DNA of 64,000 nt from an uncultured Anaerolineales bacterium (GTDB lineage Bacteria > Chloroflexota > Anaerolineae > Anaerolineales > Villigracilaceae). Shown one piece after another: positions 17,462-26,439 of the stretch; the stretch's first letter is position 1; every line of letters starts with the position of its first letter. Location: the NCBI GenBank assembly GCA_937928015.1, contig CALFXA010000032.1, positions 1 through 64,000 on the forward strand, read 5' to 3'. The notes beneath the pieces were generated by a model. That model saw only the letters and a list, made by a program, of their open reading frames with translations, ran no database searches and was not told where the DNA came from. The position numbers and the translations under genes were made by a program.

Positions 17462-17854
17462 ATGTTTCAAAGCCTTCACCCTCAACAGATCTTCGACCCG
17501 CGTCACTGGGTCGTGTCCGAATCCCATCCCGCCTACTGGCTGGCACAGCTGCGCAAGGCCGACTGGCAGGCTCTGTTGGAGTTCGAGCACCTGCGTCTGC
17601 CTCATTCGGTCCGCAAGCAGGTGCTGGCCTCCGCTGCTCTGGAGCGTTTTGAGTTCTCTCTGTGCGAAGGCCGTTCCGAGGTCTGGCAGACCTGGATCGA
17701 TCTGCAGCGAGCCGGCCAGCGCGGCCTGGTGATCCAGTATCGACATTCAGAGATGAACTGGTCCCGCGGCCTTCCAGAGTTCGTCGATCTGGCGAAGAAC
17801 GAACCGCTTGGGTTCGTGAACATCGCCCAGCGCCTGTTTTGCAAGGTCAGATAA
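17462..17854 (+). CDS. Uncharacterised 130-aa protein
   Basis: Starts 8 bp after the previous gene with AGGAG upstream. Soluble, helical, Trp- and Arg-rich (MFQSLHPQQIFDPRHWVVSE). No family recognised. It is followed by a hairpin and then the large helicase gene. Confidence 0.55.
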   Translation: MFQSLHPQQIFDPRHWVVSESHPAYWLAQLRKADWQALLEFEHLRLPHSVRKQVLASAALERFEFSLCEGRSEVWQTWIDLQRAGQRGLVIQYRHSEMNWSRGLPEFVDLAKNEPLGFVNIAQRLFCKVR

Positions 17855-17871
17855 TCCCATTCTTCCACTTC

Positions 17872-17907
17872 ATCCCCCACATCGAACGGTGTGGGGGATT
17901 TTATTTT
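17872..17907 (+). terminator. Hairpin/T-tract before the large helicase gene
   Basis: Arms ATCCCCCAC (17872-17880) and GTGGGGGAT (17891-17899) with a 10-nt loop, then TTTTATTTT. AAGGAG of the next gene follows at 17911-17916. Confidence 0.75.
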
Positions 17908-17921
17908 CAAAAGGAGTTCCC

Positions 17922-20900
17922 ATGCGTCCCCCTGCCCTTGAAAAGGCTGGTTATTATCCAACCTCCCTGCACGTTGCTGAATTGCTCAAGACCTATTTCC
18001 TGCCCGCCGAGTCCGGCCGTCTTCTTGACCCGTGTGCCGGCGAAGGCACTGCCGCATCCACCCTGGCCAGGGCTTTGCACTGCCAGAGTTGGGGCGCGGA
18101 GTTGTCCCCCGCGCGTGCTGCACTGGCCGGCGAGGTCATGGACCGCCTGTTCAATTCGCCCTGGAGTACGTGCCACCTCACCAATGAGACCATCACCCTA
18201 CTGTTCCTCAACCCACCCTACAGTCATGATCGTCTGGGGGATCAGAAGCGCCTGGAATTGGAGTTCTTAAAATCCAGCACGCCCAAACTGCTGCGCGGCG
18301 GGGCACTGGTCTACATCGTGCCGCATCGGCTGCTGCGCGATCTGGAGGTGGCCTCCCACCTGGCGGGTTACTACGATCATCTCACGGTTCATCGCTATCC
18401 TGAGACCGAGTTCAATCAGGTGATCGTGCTGGGGACAAAGCGCTTGAAGTTCAAGGCGCCGTCTCATGAGGAGATCCAGCGCATCCAGGTCTGGGCCGAG
18501 ATCGAGCCGCCCGCATTGGTGGACAAGGAGCAGCCTCTATATGAGCTACTCCCTGCACCCGACAAGGGCGCTGGCGGGCAGGTCATCCGTTTCAGCCGAC
18601 TGGGCTGGCAGCCTGAGGAGGTGGTGGATGCCACCCAGAAGCGCGGGGTACTGGGTAGCAAGGAATGGCTGGACCTGCTCAACCCAGCCCGCGGCCTGGG
18701 TGAGTTCAAGCAGCCAGTCATGCCCTTGAAGAAGGGCCATATCGCCATGCTGATGGCCTCGGGCATGATGGGCACGCTTCGCCTAAACGATGAAGACGGC
18801 CAACCCATGCTGGTGAAAGGCCGCGTGGTGAAGGTCACCGAGAAGGTGGAGGAAAACACCGACAAGAAGGGCAACGTTACCTCCGAGGTCTATCGCGATC
18901 GCTTCGTCTCGACGATAGCTGTTCTGCGCCAGGACGGTGTCGAGGTCATCGACCAGGTCGAGCCGCTCTCGAAATTCATGCACAGGTATGGGGATCAGAT
19001 CGGCGCGCACATCCTGTCCAACTATCGGCCGTTGTATAACTTCGATCCGACCCCACAGGAGACAGCTATTCTCGATACGCTGGGCACGAAGCGCAAGCCA
19101 TTGCCAGGGCAGGAGAAGGCGGGGCTGTTGCCGGCACAAAGGCATGTAGCGGCTGGAATCGCCAGGACCATCAAGAAGCATGGGGTTGGGAATGTGCAAG
19201 GCGAAATGGGAGCGGGAAAGGCCAGTAGAGTTACAAGCAGGATTTACACTCCCGATGGATACAAACTGATGGGAGAAATTCAGGTTGGTGATCAAGTCAT
19301 AAACCCTGATGGCGGGTATGCAAATGTCATCGGCGTATATCCTCAAGGCAAAGTGGATATCTATCGGGTGACTTTCAGTGATGGTAGTTACACTGATGTG
19401 ACAGAAGATCATCTTTGGTATGTTCGTTCACCACTACGAAAATGGAAAGGAAAACCAGGATATGTAAAATCACTTCGACAAATTATGGCTGAACCGCTCA
19501 CTCATCCCACAACCGGCAACCACCAGGTCTTTATTCCGATGACACAGCCAGTGGAATTCCATAAAAGGAACCTTCCTCTCGATCCATATCTTTTGGGAGT
19601 TATGCTTGGAGATGGTCATATGGGAGAGACATCAGTACGGCTGACTTCTGCTGATCTTGAATTGGTAGAAGAGATAAGGAATCTACTACCTGCAAAACTC
19701 CAAATACGCCATACAAGGATATATGACTGGGAATTGACGGTCGGTCGTGGTAATGGTCCCAATCCACTAAAGGAACTACTTAGCCAGATGGAGCTACTGG
19801 GTTGCCGCTCCCATGAAAAGTTTATCCCAGAGGATTATCTCTTCTCGGGTATTGCTGAACGGTTGTCTTTACTTCAAGGGCTCTTTGACACAGATGGATA
19901 TGCGGCAAGAGGTTTTGCAGTCGAATATTTAACAACCTCTCCGTACCTTGCTGTTGGAGTTAAGGAATTGGTTCAATCATTGGGAGGCACCGTTACAACA
20001 CGAGAAAAACTCCCCACCTTCACATACAAAGGAGAAAAACGAACAGGAAAACTTACCTACAGACTCTACATCAAATTACCTTCTTCCATCATGCCATTCC
20101 GTCTTTCTCGAAAGGTAAAGGCTTATCAGCCTGGTGGAAAATATGAGCCGCATCGCTCCATCGTAAAAATAGAACACGTTGGACAGGATTACGCCCAGTG
20201 CATCATGCTGGATAGCGAAAACCAGCTCTATGTTACCGATGAGTACATTGTCACCCATAACACAACCATTGGTGCGGCAACAGTGGAGCTACTTAATGCC
20301 TACCCGGCCATCGTACTCTGCCCACCACATCTCGTTCCCAAATGGATTCGGGAAATCGAAGAAACCATTCCTGGTGCCAAAGCAATGGAACTGAGCCGCA
20401 TCGGCTGCAACGCAGATGACCCTGGTGATGTGAACGATGTCCGTCAGTTCCTGGATTTGCACGCCCGAGGCAAGTTGGGATCTAAGCCCGTAGCCGTTAT
20501 GGCCCATACTTCTGCCAAGTATGGAGCCGGCTGGGAACACGCTCCTGTAAAGAAGTGGTTCATGGACGAAGAAGACCAAAGGCTATTTCAAGCTCTGTCG
20601 TGCCCGGAGTGTGGCGCGCCCATTCAGATCAACCTGCCAGGCGGGCTGACAGTGACGGCCACATCCATGGAAGAATTGGGAGATCAACGTCGGTTCTGTC
20701 AGTCCGAAAGGATAGGATATGAGCTGGGCGAAGACGGAAAAGTACGGCGCGATGAAGGCGGAAAGCCTGTCTGGGGAAAACGGATCTGCGGCGCACCACT
20801 CTTCCAGTTCACTGGCCGACGCTGGGCGCCCGCCGATTACATCGCCAAACATGCCAAAATGAAGTTCAAAATGCTCGTCGCAGACGAATGCCTCGTGAAG

Positions 20901-22733
20901 GACACGCGGATCGAAACCAGCACAGGCCCAATAGCCATCCAGGATGTTCATGTTGGGGATTTGGTGCTGTCTTATAACCATGCAAACGGTCAAATGGAGT
21001 ACCGCCAGGTGCTTCATACCATGAAGAATCCTGCGCCCCATCACTTGATTCGTGCGGCAGGGATCGTTTGCACACCCAATCACCCCATTTTTACGGACAA
21101 GGACAATTATGTCGAAGCACAAAAGGTTCTTGGGAAAAAAGTAGGCGTGCTGCCTCGTGAGTTGGAAATTTCTGGACCGCCGCAAAACGGCGGTCTTGAA
21201 TTTTCCAGCGTGGAACATGTTGAGATTCTGGAACGAGGAAGTGGATCAGGATTTGAACAGGTGTGTCCAGACGGTACGGTCTACAATTTCGAGGTTGAAG
21301 GAAACAACAACTACTTCGCCAACGGAGTCCTGGTCCACAACTGCCACCAGTTCAAATCCAAGTCTTCGGATCGCGGTGTGGCATTCCATCAATTGGTAGG
21401 CGCAACCCGTTACACCCTGACCCTGACCGGCACCTTCTTCGGCGGCAAGAGCACCTCCATCTTCTGGCTGCTCCACCGTCTCAATGCTGGCGTACGCAGG
21501 GACTTCGCCTTCAACGACGAGAAACGCTGGGCGAGATTGTACGGTGTCCTGGAGATGACACGCAAGAGCAAACGCGCGAATGATAACGAAGAAGAAGACG
21601 GCTTCACGGGCAACCGTCGTTACCAGAACCAGGCCAAGGAACAACCGGGCATCTCGCCCGCCATCGTGAATCGCCTGCTGGATACAACGGTATTCCTCTC
21701 CCTGAAAGACCTGGGATTGTCCCTGCCCCATTACGCCGAGGAAGTAGTCACGTTCTCGATGACTCCTGGCCTAGCTGGACAGTACCGCATGATGGAGAAG
21801 AAGCTGCGCGACCTGGCGCTCAACAACCGTCGCTATCTCTCCACCTGGCTGCAATGGACTCTGGCCCGTCCCAACTCCGCCTTTCGGGATGAGGTAGTGG
21901 AAGTGGATGAGCTGGACCAACAGGGTGAGTTCCTCCGAAAGCAAATGCTAATGGACCTGCCAATGGTGGTAACAGATGAGACTCTGCCCAAGGAATCCTG
22001 GCTGGTGGACTTTTGCCGCTCCGAGCGTCAGCAGGGGCGTAAAGTGCTGATCTACCTGCGCCAGACTGGAACGCGCGACATCCAGGACCGCATCCTGCAC
22101 ATCCTGCGGAATGGCAGCGTGCGCGCCGAGGTCCTGACCAGCGGTGTGAACCCACGCAAACGCGAGGAATGGATCGCAAAACGGGTATTTGGATTGGATG
22201 CGCTGGTGGTAAATCCAAGGCTGGTGGAAACGGGCCTGGATCTGGTCGACTTCTCCTCGGTGGTGTTCGCCGAGATTGAATATTCCTTGTACACCCTTTG
22301 GCAAGCTGTTCGGAGGGTATGGAGGCTCGGACAGACCAAACCCGTCAAGGCGATCTTTTCGGTCTACAACGATGCGATGGAGGCGCGCGCGCTGGCTCTG
22401 ATGGGGCAAAAGATGAAAGCGGCTCAACTCCTCTATGGGGATGAGGTCGGCGGGGCCATTGTTCAGGAAAGCGACGGGGACATCTTGATGAAACTGGCAC
22501 GGGAGGCTCTGGATTCAGCATCCCTGCCTGACCTGCAATCCCTGTTTGCAGAGGATGTAGTCGTCTCCAATTCCCCAATGGGTTGTCTTACTGCCCCCAG
22601 CGCTCCGTTGCCAGTCCCAGAATTGCCGCAAGTAGCGACCTGGGCAAACTGGATGACACAAAAGGCAGTAGTAAGCCCTGCAAATCGGTCCCGAGCCAAA
22701 CAATCAACATTCAATCAGATATCGATGTTCTAA
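17922..22733 (+). CDS. Methyltransferase-SNF2/DEAH helicase fusion with two inteins
   Basis: A 1603-aa precursor, about 1105 aa after removal of both inteins. ATG at 17922 is preceded by AAGGAG. Residues 1-180 are an N6/N4-type methyltransferase: SAM motif LLDPCAGEGT (34-43) and catalytic NPPY (about 96-99). The rest is a superfamily 2 helicase: Walker A GEMGAGK/TT is split by the first intein after Lys433, and the DE/CH box is split by the second after Glu989. A zinc-like cluster (CPECGAP...CQSER...CGAP) lies between. The C-terminal lobe ends its motif VI with QAVRRVWRLGQTKP. Such fusions occur on plasmids and phages and may couple DNA methylation or end recognition to remodelling. Function on this element is inferred only. 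Confidence 0.85.
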   Translation: MRPPALEKAGYYPTSLHVAELLKTYFLPAESGRLLDPCAGEGTAASTLARALHCQSWGAELSPARAALAGEVMDRLFNSPWSTCHLTNETITLLFLNPPYSHDRLGDQKRLELEFLKSSTPKLLRGGALVYIVPHRLLRDLEVASHLAGYYDHLTVHRYPETEFNQVIVLGTKRLKFKAPSHEEIQRIQVWAEIEPPALVDKEQPLYELLPAPDKGAGGQVIRFSRLGWQPEEVVDATQKRGVLGSKEWLDLLNPARGLGEFKQPVMPLKKGHIAMLMASGMMGTLRLNDEDGQPMLVKGRVVKVTEKVEENTDKKGNVTSEVYRDRFVSTIAVLRQDGVEVIDQVEPLSKFMHRYGDQIGAHILSNYRPLYNFDPTPQETAILDTLGTKRKPLPGQEKAGLLPAQRHVAAGIARTIKKHGVGNVQGEMGAGKASRVTSRIYTPDGYKLMGEIQVGDQVINPDGGYANVIGVYPQGKVDIYRVTFSDGSYTDVTEDHLWYVRSPLRKWKGKPGYVKSLRQIMAEPLTHPTTGNHQVFIPMTQPVEFHKRNLPLDPYLLGVMLGDGHMGETSVRLTSADLELVEEIRNLLPAKLQIRHTRIYDWELTVGRGNGPNPLKELLSQMELLGCRSHEKFIPEDYLFSGIAERLSLLQGLFDTDGYAARGFAVEYLTTSPYLAVGVKELVQSLGGTVTTREKLPTFTYKGEKRTGKLTYRLYIKLPSSIMPFRLSRKVKAYQPGGKYEPHRSIVKIEHVGQDYAQCIMLDSENQLYVTDEYIVTHNTTIGAATVELLNAYPAIVLCPPHLVPKWIREIEETIPGAKAMELSRIGCNADDPGDVNDVRQFLDLHARGKLGSKPVAVMAHTSAKYGAGWEHAPVKKWFMDEEDQRLFQALSCPECGAPIQINLPGGLTVTATSMEELGDQRRFCQSERIGYELGEDGKVRRDEGGKPVWGKRICGAPLFQFTGRRWAPADYIAKHAKMKFKMLVADECLVKDTRIETSTGPIAIQDVHVGDLVLSYNHANGQMEYRQVLHTMKNPAPHHLIRAAGIVCTPNHPIFTDKDNYVEAQKVLGKKVGVLPRELEISGPPQNGGLEFSSVEHVEILERGSGSGFEQVCPDGTVYNFEVEGNNNYFANGVLVHNCHQFKSKSSDRGVAFHQLVGATRYTLTLTGTFFGGKSTSIFWLLHRLNAGVRRDFAFNDEKRWARLYGVLEMTRKSKRANDNEEEDGFTGNRRYQNQAKEQPGISPAIVNRLLDTTVFLSLKDLGLSLPHYAEEVVTFSMTPGLAGQYRMMEKKLRDLALNNRRYLSTWLQWTLARPNSAFRDEVVEVDELDQQGEFLRKQMLMDLPMVVTDETLPKESWLVDFCRSERQQGRKVLIYLRQTGTRDIQDRILHILRNGSVRAEVLTSGVNPRKREEWIAKRVFGLDALVVNPRLVETGLDLVDFSSVVFAEIEYSLYTLWQAVRRVWRLGQTKPVKAIFSVYNDAMEARALALMGQKMKAAQLLYGDEVGGAIVQESDGDILMKLAREALDSASLPDLQSLFAEDVVVSNSPMGCLTAPSAPLPVPELPQVATWANWMTQKAVVSPANRSRAKQSTFNQISMF
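19221..20261 (+). mobile_element. Intein 1 (347 aa) with LAGLIDADG endonuclease, in Walker A
   Basis: It starts with Ala (ASRVTSRIYTPDG) right after Lys of the P-loop and ends YIVTHN before Thr, restoring GAGK-TT. Block B is present as TEDH. Two dodecapeptide-type motifs, LLGVMLGDGH and LQGLFDTDGY, mark a LAGLIDADG homing endonuclease. The DNA is visibly more AT-rich than the exteins, a sign of separate transfer. The first residue is Ala rather than Cys or Ser, so splicing must use a non-standard route or be impaired. Confidence 0.88.
20889..21341 (+). mobile_element. Intein 2 (151-aa mini-intein) in the DExH box
   Basis: It starts CLVKDTRIETSTG and ends GVLVHN before Cys, between Glu and Cys of the helicase DECH motif. 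Block B is TPNH. No endonuclease domain is present; the length is that of a minimal splicing domain. Cys1, terminal His-Asn and Cys+1 are all there, so it should splice normally. Confidence 0.88.
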
Positions 22734-22736
22734 ACG

Positions 22737-22776
22737 ACACGAGTCCAGACATAATGCCTGGGCTCGTGTATTCTTG
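22737..22776 (+). terminator. Hairpin before the DUF6011 gene
   Basis: Arms ACACGAGTCCAG (22737-22748) and CTGGGCTCGTGT (22758-22769), one G-T pair, then ATTCTT. The SD GGAGG of the next gene is 10 bp further on. Confidence 0.6.
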
Positions 22777-22790
22777 AATGGAGGTTCATC

Positions 22791-23222
22791 ATGACAGAAA
22801 AACCGAGATGCAAGAAGTGTGGACGGATTCTAAATTCCATGGCAAGTATTGCTCGGGGATTGGGGCCCATCTGCGCTGGTGCGACCGTGAGACAGCAGAA
22901 GAGAGCGGTTCCTATTCGGGCAAAGCGGAATTCGGGGAAGGCATATCAGAGCGTTGGTACGAGTGAGAGTCAAGTTTTGCTCTTCACTGGCGAACTTCCA
23001 GCCAAACGAGTGAGCAGGAAGGAGTTGTATCAGAGGCGACGCGAGAAGCGCCGTCGCTCCTTCGAGACTCGCCAGGCGTTTGAATGCGGCTTGCTGTTGC
23101 CAAAGAAAATGCCGCTGGTGTATGAACCCCTGGAAGATGGCAACTGGAAGGAAAATCCGAGTGGAAGGGTGATTCCCCATGAACGGCTGCAGCAGTACTT
23201 GACCCGCTATCGGTTGATATAA
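22791..23222 (+). CDS. DUF6011-type zinc-finger protein
   Basis: A 143-aa basic protein. The first 40 residues carry CKKCGRIL...SIARGLGPICAG, the hallmark of the DUF6011 treble-clef-like domain widespread on plasmids and phages. The rest is Arg/Lys-rich and probably binds nucleic acid. ATG at 22791 has TGGAGG upstream. It is the last gene of the plus-strand operon and is followed by a clear terminator. Confidence 0.75.
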   Translation: MTEKPRCKKCGRILNSMASIARGLGPICAGATVRQQKRAVPIRAKRNSGKAYQSVGTSESQVLLFTGELPAKRVSRKELYQRRREKRRRSFETRQAFECGLLLPKKMPLVYEPLEDGNWKENPSGRVIPHERLQQYLTRYRLI

Positions 23223-23227
23223 ACCGC

Positions 23228-23267
23228 AAAGCCCCTGATTAGTTAAGATCAGGGGCTTTTTTGTTTT
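23228..23267 (+). terminator. Intrinsic terminator ending the plus-strand operon
   Basis: Arms AAAGCCCCTGAT (23228-23239) and ATCAGGGGCTTT (23248-23259) followed by TTTTTGTTTT. It also faces the converging AbiE genes and could serve both strands. Confidence 0.88.
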
Positions 23268-23299
23268 AAGTCATTGCCAGCATTGGGAGAGGGAGGCCA

Positions 23300-24157
23300 T
23301 TACTCCCACAATCGCCGAATCAACGTTTCGACCTCGGATAATATCTGTTCGGATGGTGGAGCATTGGGAACAAAGGGGAGAATCTGGGTTGCCCATTCCG
23401 CCCGTGCGATATTTTGAAGCGGCATGGCGAGGAAATCGGCAGGGCTTTTGAACTCAATGTTTCGCACTGCGCATTTTCGTTCAACCAACCCAGGGATCGG
23501 AACAGCGAGCCGTTCCCGGCGGAGGATGGACCAGAGATCAAAGTAATCGCGACAAACGCGGCTTGCGCCCCAACCGCGCGCTTCCAAGCGGGCCTGGCTT
23601 TGCAACAATGCACGCAACTTTTCTGCGACAATTTCGGAAAGGGTATACGTTTGAACGGCAACCGTCAGGGGTTCATTGTAGTCATGGAGGATCAGGCGAG
23701 ATTCCGTCGGAACCAATACGGGTTCGTCCACGGTGACTTCCACTTTGAGACGGCATAGAGGCTGACGCTGGGAAGGGAACTGGACACGCACCAGAAATGC
23801 GGCCTGGTCGAAAGGATGTGGTTCCTTTAGGCGAAGCGCTTCCAACTGTACCTGAAACGGCCCCCGCTCATATAGCAATTCATTCATGTGGCGAATGGCT
23901 TCGTTCAACCTCTGCTCCAGGTCGGAAATTGCGCCCGTCGAGCGCGTCGAAAAATCCAGATCCTCGGAGAAGCGGTAATCCCGATAATACAGCTTTCGCA
24001 ATGCGGTGCCGCCTTTCAGCACCAGCCGCTCCCCTAGCCCAGGCGACTCTGCCACGGCTGCCAGCAAGTAACTGAGGGCATAATCCTTTTCCAGAATGTC
24101 CAGGCGCACGCCAGTTTCACCGGCGCGATCTTTTAGCAGACGCGTGATCTCAGGCAT
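23300..24157 (-). CDS. AbiEii/AbiGii-family nucleotidyltransferase toxin
   Basis: A 285-aa toxin of a type IV toxin-antitoxin system. Nucleotidyltransferase motifs: KGGTALRK at 48-55 and FSEDLDFS at 63-70, with the acidic pair required for catalysis. Family members add nucleotides to tRNA or other acceptors and cause growth arrest on phage infection. Start at 24157 overlaps the antitoxin gene by 8 bp, as is usual for this pair. Further conserved segments VYTLSEIVAEKLRAL and CRDYFDLW follow. Its target is not determined. Confidence 0.9.
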   Translation of the reverse strand: MPEITRLLKDRAGETGVRLDILEKDYALSYLLAAVAESPGLGERLVLKGGTALRKLYYRDYRFSEDLDFSTRSTGAISDLEQRLNEAIRHMNELLYERGPFQVQLEALRLKEPHPFDQAAFLVRVQFPSQRQPLCRLKVEVTVDEPVLVPTESRLILHDYNEPLTVAVQTYTLSEIVAEKLRALLQSQARLEARGWGASRVCRDYFDLWSILRRERLAVPIPGLVERKCAVRNIEFKSPADFLAMPLQNIARAEWATQILPFVPNAPPSEQILSEVETLIRRLWE

Positions 24158-24998
24158 TCCGCCCACCTTGCAAGTTTTCGATGATGTGCCAGCGGGAATT
24201 GTGCTGCCCAGTGGAGCGTGCCTTTGGATCGAGACGATAATAAGTCCTGACCCCCACGGCGCGCAAAGGCTCGATATTTTCCGGTGAAACACCCAGTTGC
24301 TCCAGAGTCCAACCCAGGCGCTTGATGACAGCGCCCTCTCCATAGCGAAGCGCGTACTTCACCAATTGCCCTACGCGGATTTGGGCCAGGGCGTTCTCGA
24401 ATAGTTCGATGGCCGCCACCATGCCCCCGAATATGTCCGCGCGGGCGATCAGATCGAGGGCGGTTCGTTCCGGGTCGGTGATCGCAATTTGCCGCCAGCG
24501 GTTGATCCAAATCCTTTGATGCCCAAAAAATCGTTCGGGCGCTGTAAATATGAATTCCACTTCCGCACCTCCCGCCTGCCACACCGATCGCCCGCGCGGA
24601 CGATAAGCGTGTCCCTGCCGCATCTCGGGTGTGACGATCTTGGTGGGCGTCGAAGCTTGTACCATGCGCGGCAATTGGGTAGTAAATCCGTACTGCGCCA
24701 ACGCGGACCAGTGGCTGATCGCAACAGGCTGCACCAGGGCGGCGGCAATCGCAAAAGGATGGACTTCTTCTGCAAACAGCGGACTCTTGACCAGGTAGAC
24801 CCCCCGCTTGAGAATCTCCAACCAGCCCGAACGCGCCAAATTGCTGACCGCGCTCGTGACCTGGCGATTGGTGAGACTCTGCTCTGCTGCCACACGTTGA
24901 AGTTCATCCAGCGTGAAGAGCGGGCCGTGCCATTCCACAGCGGCCTGGAGTAATTTAAGTCCCTGAGATTGAGCGTAACTGACGTTGGCGGGAGACAT
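24150..24998 (-). CDS. AbiEi-family antitoxin/transcriptional regulator
   Basis: A 282-aa protein. The N-terminal winged helix (LFTLDELQRVAAEQSLTNRQ, about 27-46, then SNLARSGWLEILKRGVYLV) is the AbiEi DNA-binding domain. The C-terminal domain (FFGHQRIWI...TDPERTALDLI) neutralises the toxin. AbiEi proteins repress their own promoter by binding inverted repeats, and a perfect 15-bp palindrome lies just upstream here. Gene order (antitoxin first) and 8-bp overlap with the toxin are typical. Confidence 0.88.
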   Translation of the reverse strand: MSPANVSYAQSQGLKLLQAAVEWHGPLFTLDELQRVAAEQSLTNRQVTSAVSNLARSGWLEILKRGVYLVKSPLFAEEVHPFAIAAALVQPVAISHWSALAQYGFTTQLPRMVQASTPTKIVTPEMRQGHAYRPRGRSVWQAGGAEVEFIFTAPERFFGHQRIWINRWRQIAITDPERTALDLIARADIFGGMVAAIELFENALAQIRVGQLVKYALRYGEGAVIKRLGWTLEQLGVSPENIEPLRAVGVRTYYRLDPKARSTGQHNSRWHIIENLQGGRNA

Positions 24999-25007
24999 TT
25001 GTATATT

Positions 25008-25046
25008 TTACTACGATAATCATTTAATTATTGATTATCGTAGTAA
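25008..25046. promoter_or_regulatory. Palindromic operator of the AbiE operon
   Basis: Arms TTACTACGATAATCA (25008-25022) and TGATTATCGTAGTAA (25032-25046) are perfect, with a 9-bp AT-only spacer. They lie 10 bp upstream of the abiEi start, where AbiEi autorepression is expected. Confidence 0.75.
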
Positions 25047-25119
25047 CAAAATAGCACAGTCTATATGAAGGCAGATTAGGCGGACCGTCCATATAGTATC
25101 GAGACAAATCCGTATTTTT

Positions 25120-25215
25120 AAATGGACTTCTTTCGGATTGACGCGAAGCGTATAGCGCAGTTCATCGCGGGTGAGATCGTAGAGACGGGCGTAATAGGGT
25201 CTAGTTCAGCATGGG
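25120..25215 (-). pseudogene. Methylase-tail copy G (internal fragment)
   Basis: About 95 bp matching part of the methylase 3' end (31230-31330). Read on the minus strand it gives LYDLTRDELRYT...VNPKEVH-like sequence, with the insertion variant also seen in copy E. It is too short and has no proper ends. It follows the PLD gene and is the last of the tail copies. The interval 25047-25254 holds nothing else recognisable. Confidence 0.7.
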
Positions 25216-25254
25216 GTTTATTTCGATTATCCTCGAAGTTGAATTTCGCAAATG

Positions 25255-26295
25255 TCATTTACGATGGTCTTTCAAATATTTTTTCAATCGGGCAGACACT
25301 GTTTTTCCAATTTGCTCAGGGTAACCTCTTAAGCCAAGTTCCTTTTTTGCCTCTGAATATGCGGCTTTGTCAAACTCTTTTCGCCATCCTTGCAAGTATC
25401 TATAAAACAACACCGACTGTTCCCTTCCCTCGCTGTTCATTACGTAAATAATTTTATTACATCGGGCAAATCCCATGCAGCGAGCATTATCGTCCAAAAC
25501 AAAAAATATTTGATTCTCCTGATAATTTCGAGCATCCGTTTTCTTGCCTAAATGAATCCATTGGTTTGGGAAACTCATTCCTCTAGCGATTTTTTCTTTG
25601 CGAGTCTTCTTGACATTCTCCTTTAAAGTTTCATCGTCAACATAATCACCCACTCTGCAAAATTGATACGTTTCTCCTAAGGGCACCACCCATCTCTTTT
25701 GTTTGAATTTGCGTTTTCCAGTCAATTTACTTCGCCCTGATTTTTCCCAGTTACGCCGCTGCCTACGATACTTCTTCGCCTGATTGTATTTGACTTGATA
25801 TTCATCAAGATATTTACCACCCTCAAGTGCGATCGTAATACGGCCATTCAGGGTTTTTCCAGTTTGTTTGAACACACTTGCGTTGTTGACTATTTCAAGG
25901 TTGACTTCCCCTGCGGACGCCAAGCCCTTGGGCGTTAAGTTTGAAGATCCAATAAATACCACGCTCTCTTCAGCATTTTTAAATCTTGCCAGTTTATAAT
26001 GAAAGCCAAAATCGCCATCAAAGTAAATGGAGAGTTGATTGGGATACTTTGAAGCCAAACTAAGCAGACCTTTTACCGCTCTTGGCTCGGTGACGAAATC
26101 GAATCGACCAAGCAGAAATTTTATTTTTGCTTTCCCTGCCAACGCTGTTTCCAATGACGGCTTGATTTGTTGAAATGCGCCAAATGTAAAAAATGCCGAA
26201 GCGATGATTGCCTCTTCGCAATCTTCCAATCTCGCGTTGAGACGTTGAGCAAAGGTCTCCTCTTCGGGAATGTAATGATAAATTTCATCATTCAT
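25255..26295 (-). CDS. PLD-family nuclease (DrmC-like role possible)
   Basis: A 346-aa protein with one HKD motif: His99-x-Lys101 and GSSN at 116-119, followed by LTPKGLASAGEVNLEI. Single-HKD proteins act as dimers, as in BfiI- and NgoFVII-like nucleases. The C-terminal half is Lys/Arg-rich (NQAKKYRRQRRNWEKSGRSKL) and contains IHLGKKTDARN; its family is not clear. PLD proteins (DrmC) are part of known DISARM systems, so it may be a core member, but it lies among the accessory genes between two tail copies, so it may be cargo. Last gene of the locus. Confidence 0.78.
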   Translation of the reverse strand: MNDEIYHYIPEEETFAQRLNARLEDCEEAIIASAFFTFGAFQQIKPSLETALAGKAKIKFLLGRFDFVTEPRAVKGLLSLASKYPNQLSIYFDGDFGFHYKLARFKNAEESVVFIGSSNLTPKGLASAGEVNLEIVNNASVFKQTGKTLNGRITIALEGGKYLDEYQVKYNQAKKYRRQRRNWEKSGRSKLTGKRKFKQKRWVVPLGETYQFCRVGDYVDDETLKENVKKTRKEKIARGMSFPNQWIHLGKKTDARNYQENQIFFVLDDNARCMGFARCNKIIYVMNSEGREQSVLFYRYLQGWRKEFDKAAYSEAKKELGLRGYPEQIGKTVSARLKKYLKDHRK

Positions 26296-26305
26296 AATTC
26301 TGCCT

Positions 26306-26428
26306 TCATCCTTGACCTAACTTATCCCACGCCTCAAGCACTATGCGTCTCGTCCTGCGCGAAGCGTCCCCAAACTGCTTGACTTCCTTCTCATTCAACA
26401 CGCGGACAGGTCTTCGCCAGGGAAATCC
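26306..26428 (-). pseudogene. Methylase-tail copy F (divergent allele, 5'-truncated)
   Basis: The minus strand reads DFPGEDLSVRVLNEKEVKQF and then TRRIVLEAWDKLGQG before a stop. Compared with the intact tail it has extra residues at two points, so it comes from a different methylase allele. It abuts copy E through a shared GGATGAAGG-type flank and is followed within 11 bp by the PLD start. Confidence 0.75.
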
Positions 26429-26439
26429 AAATTCATCCT

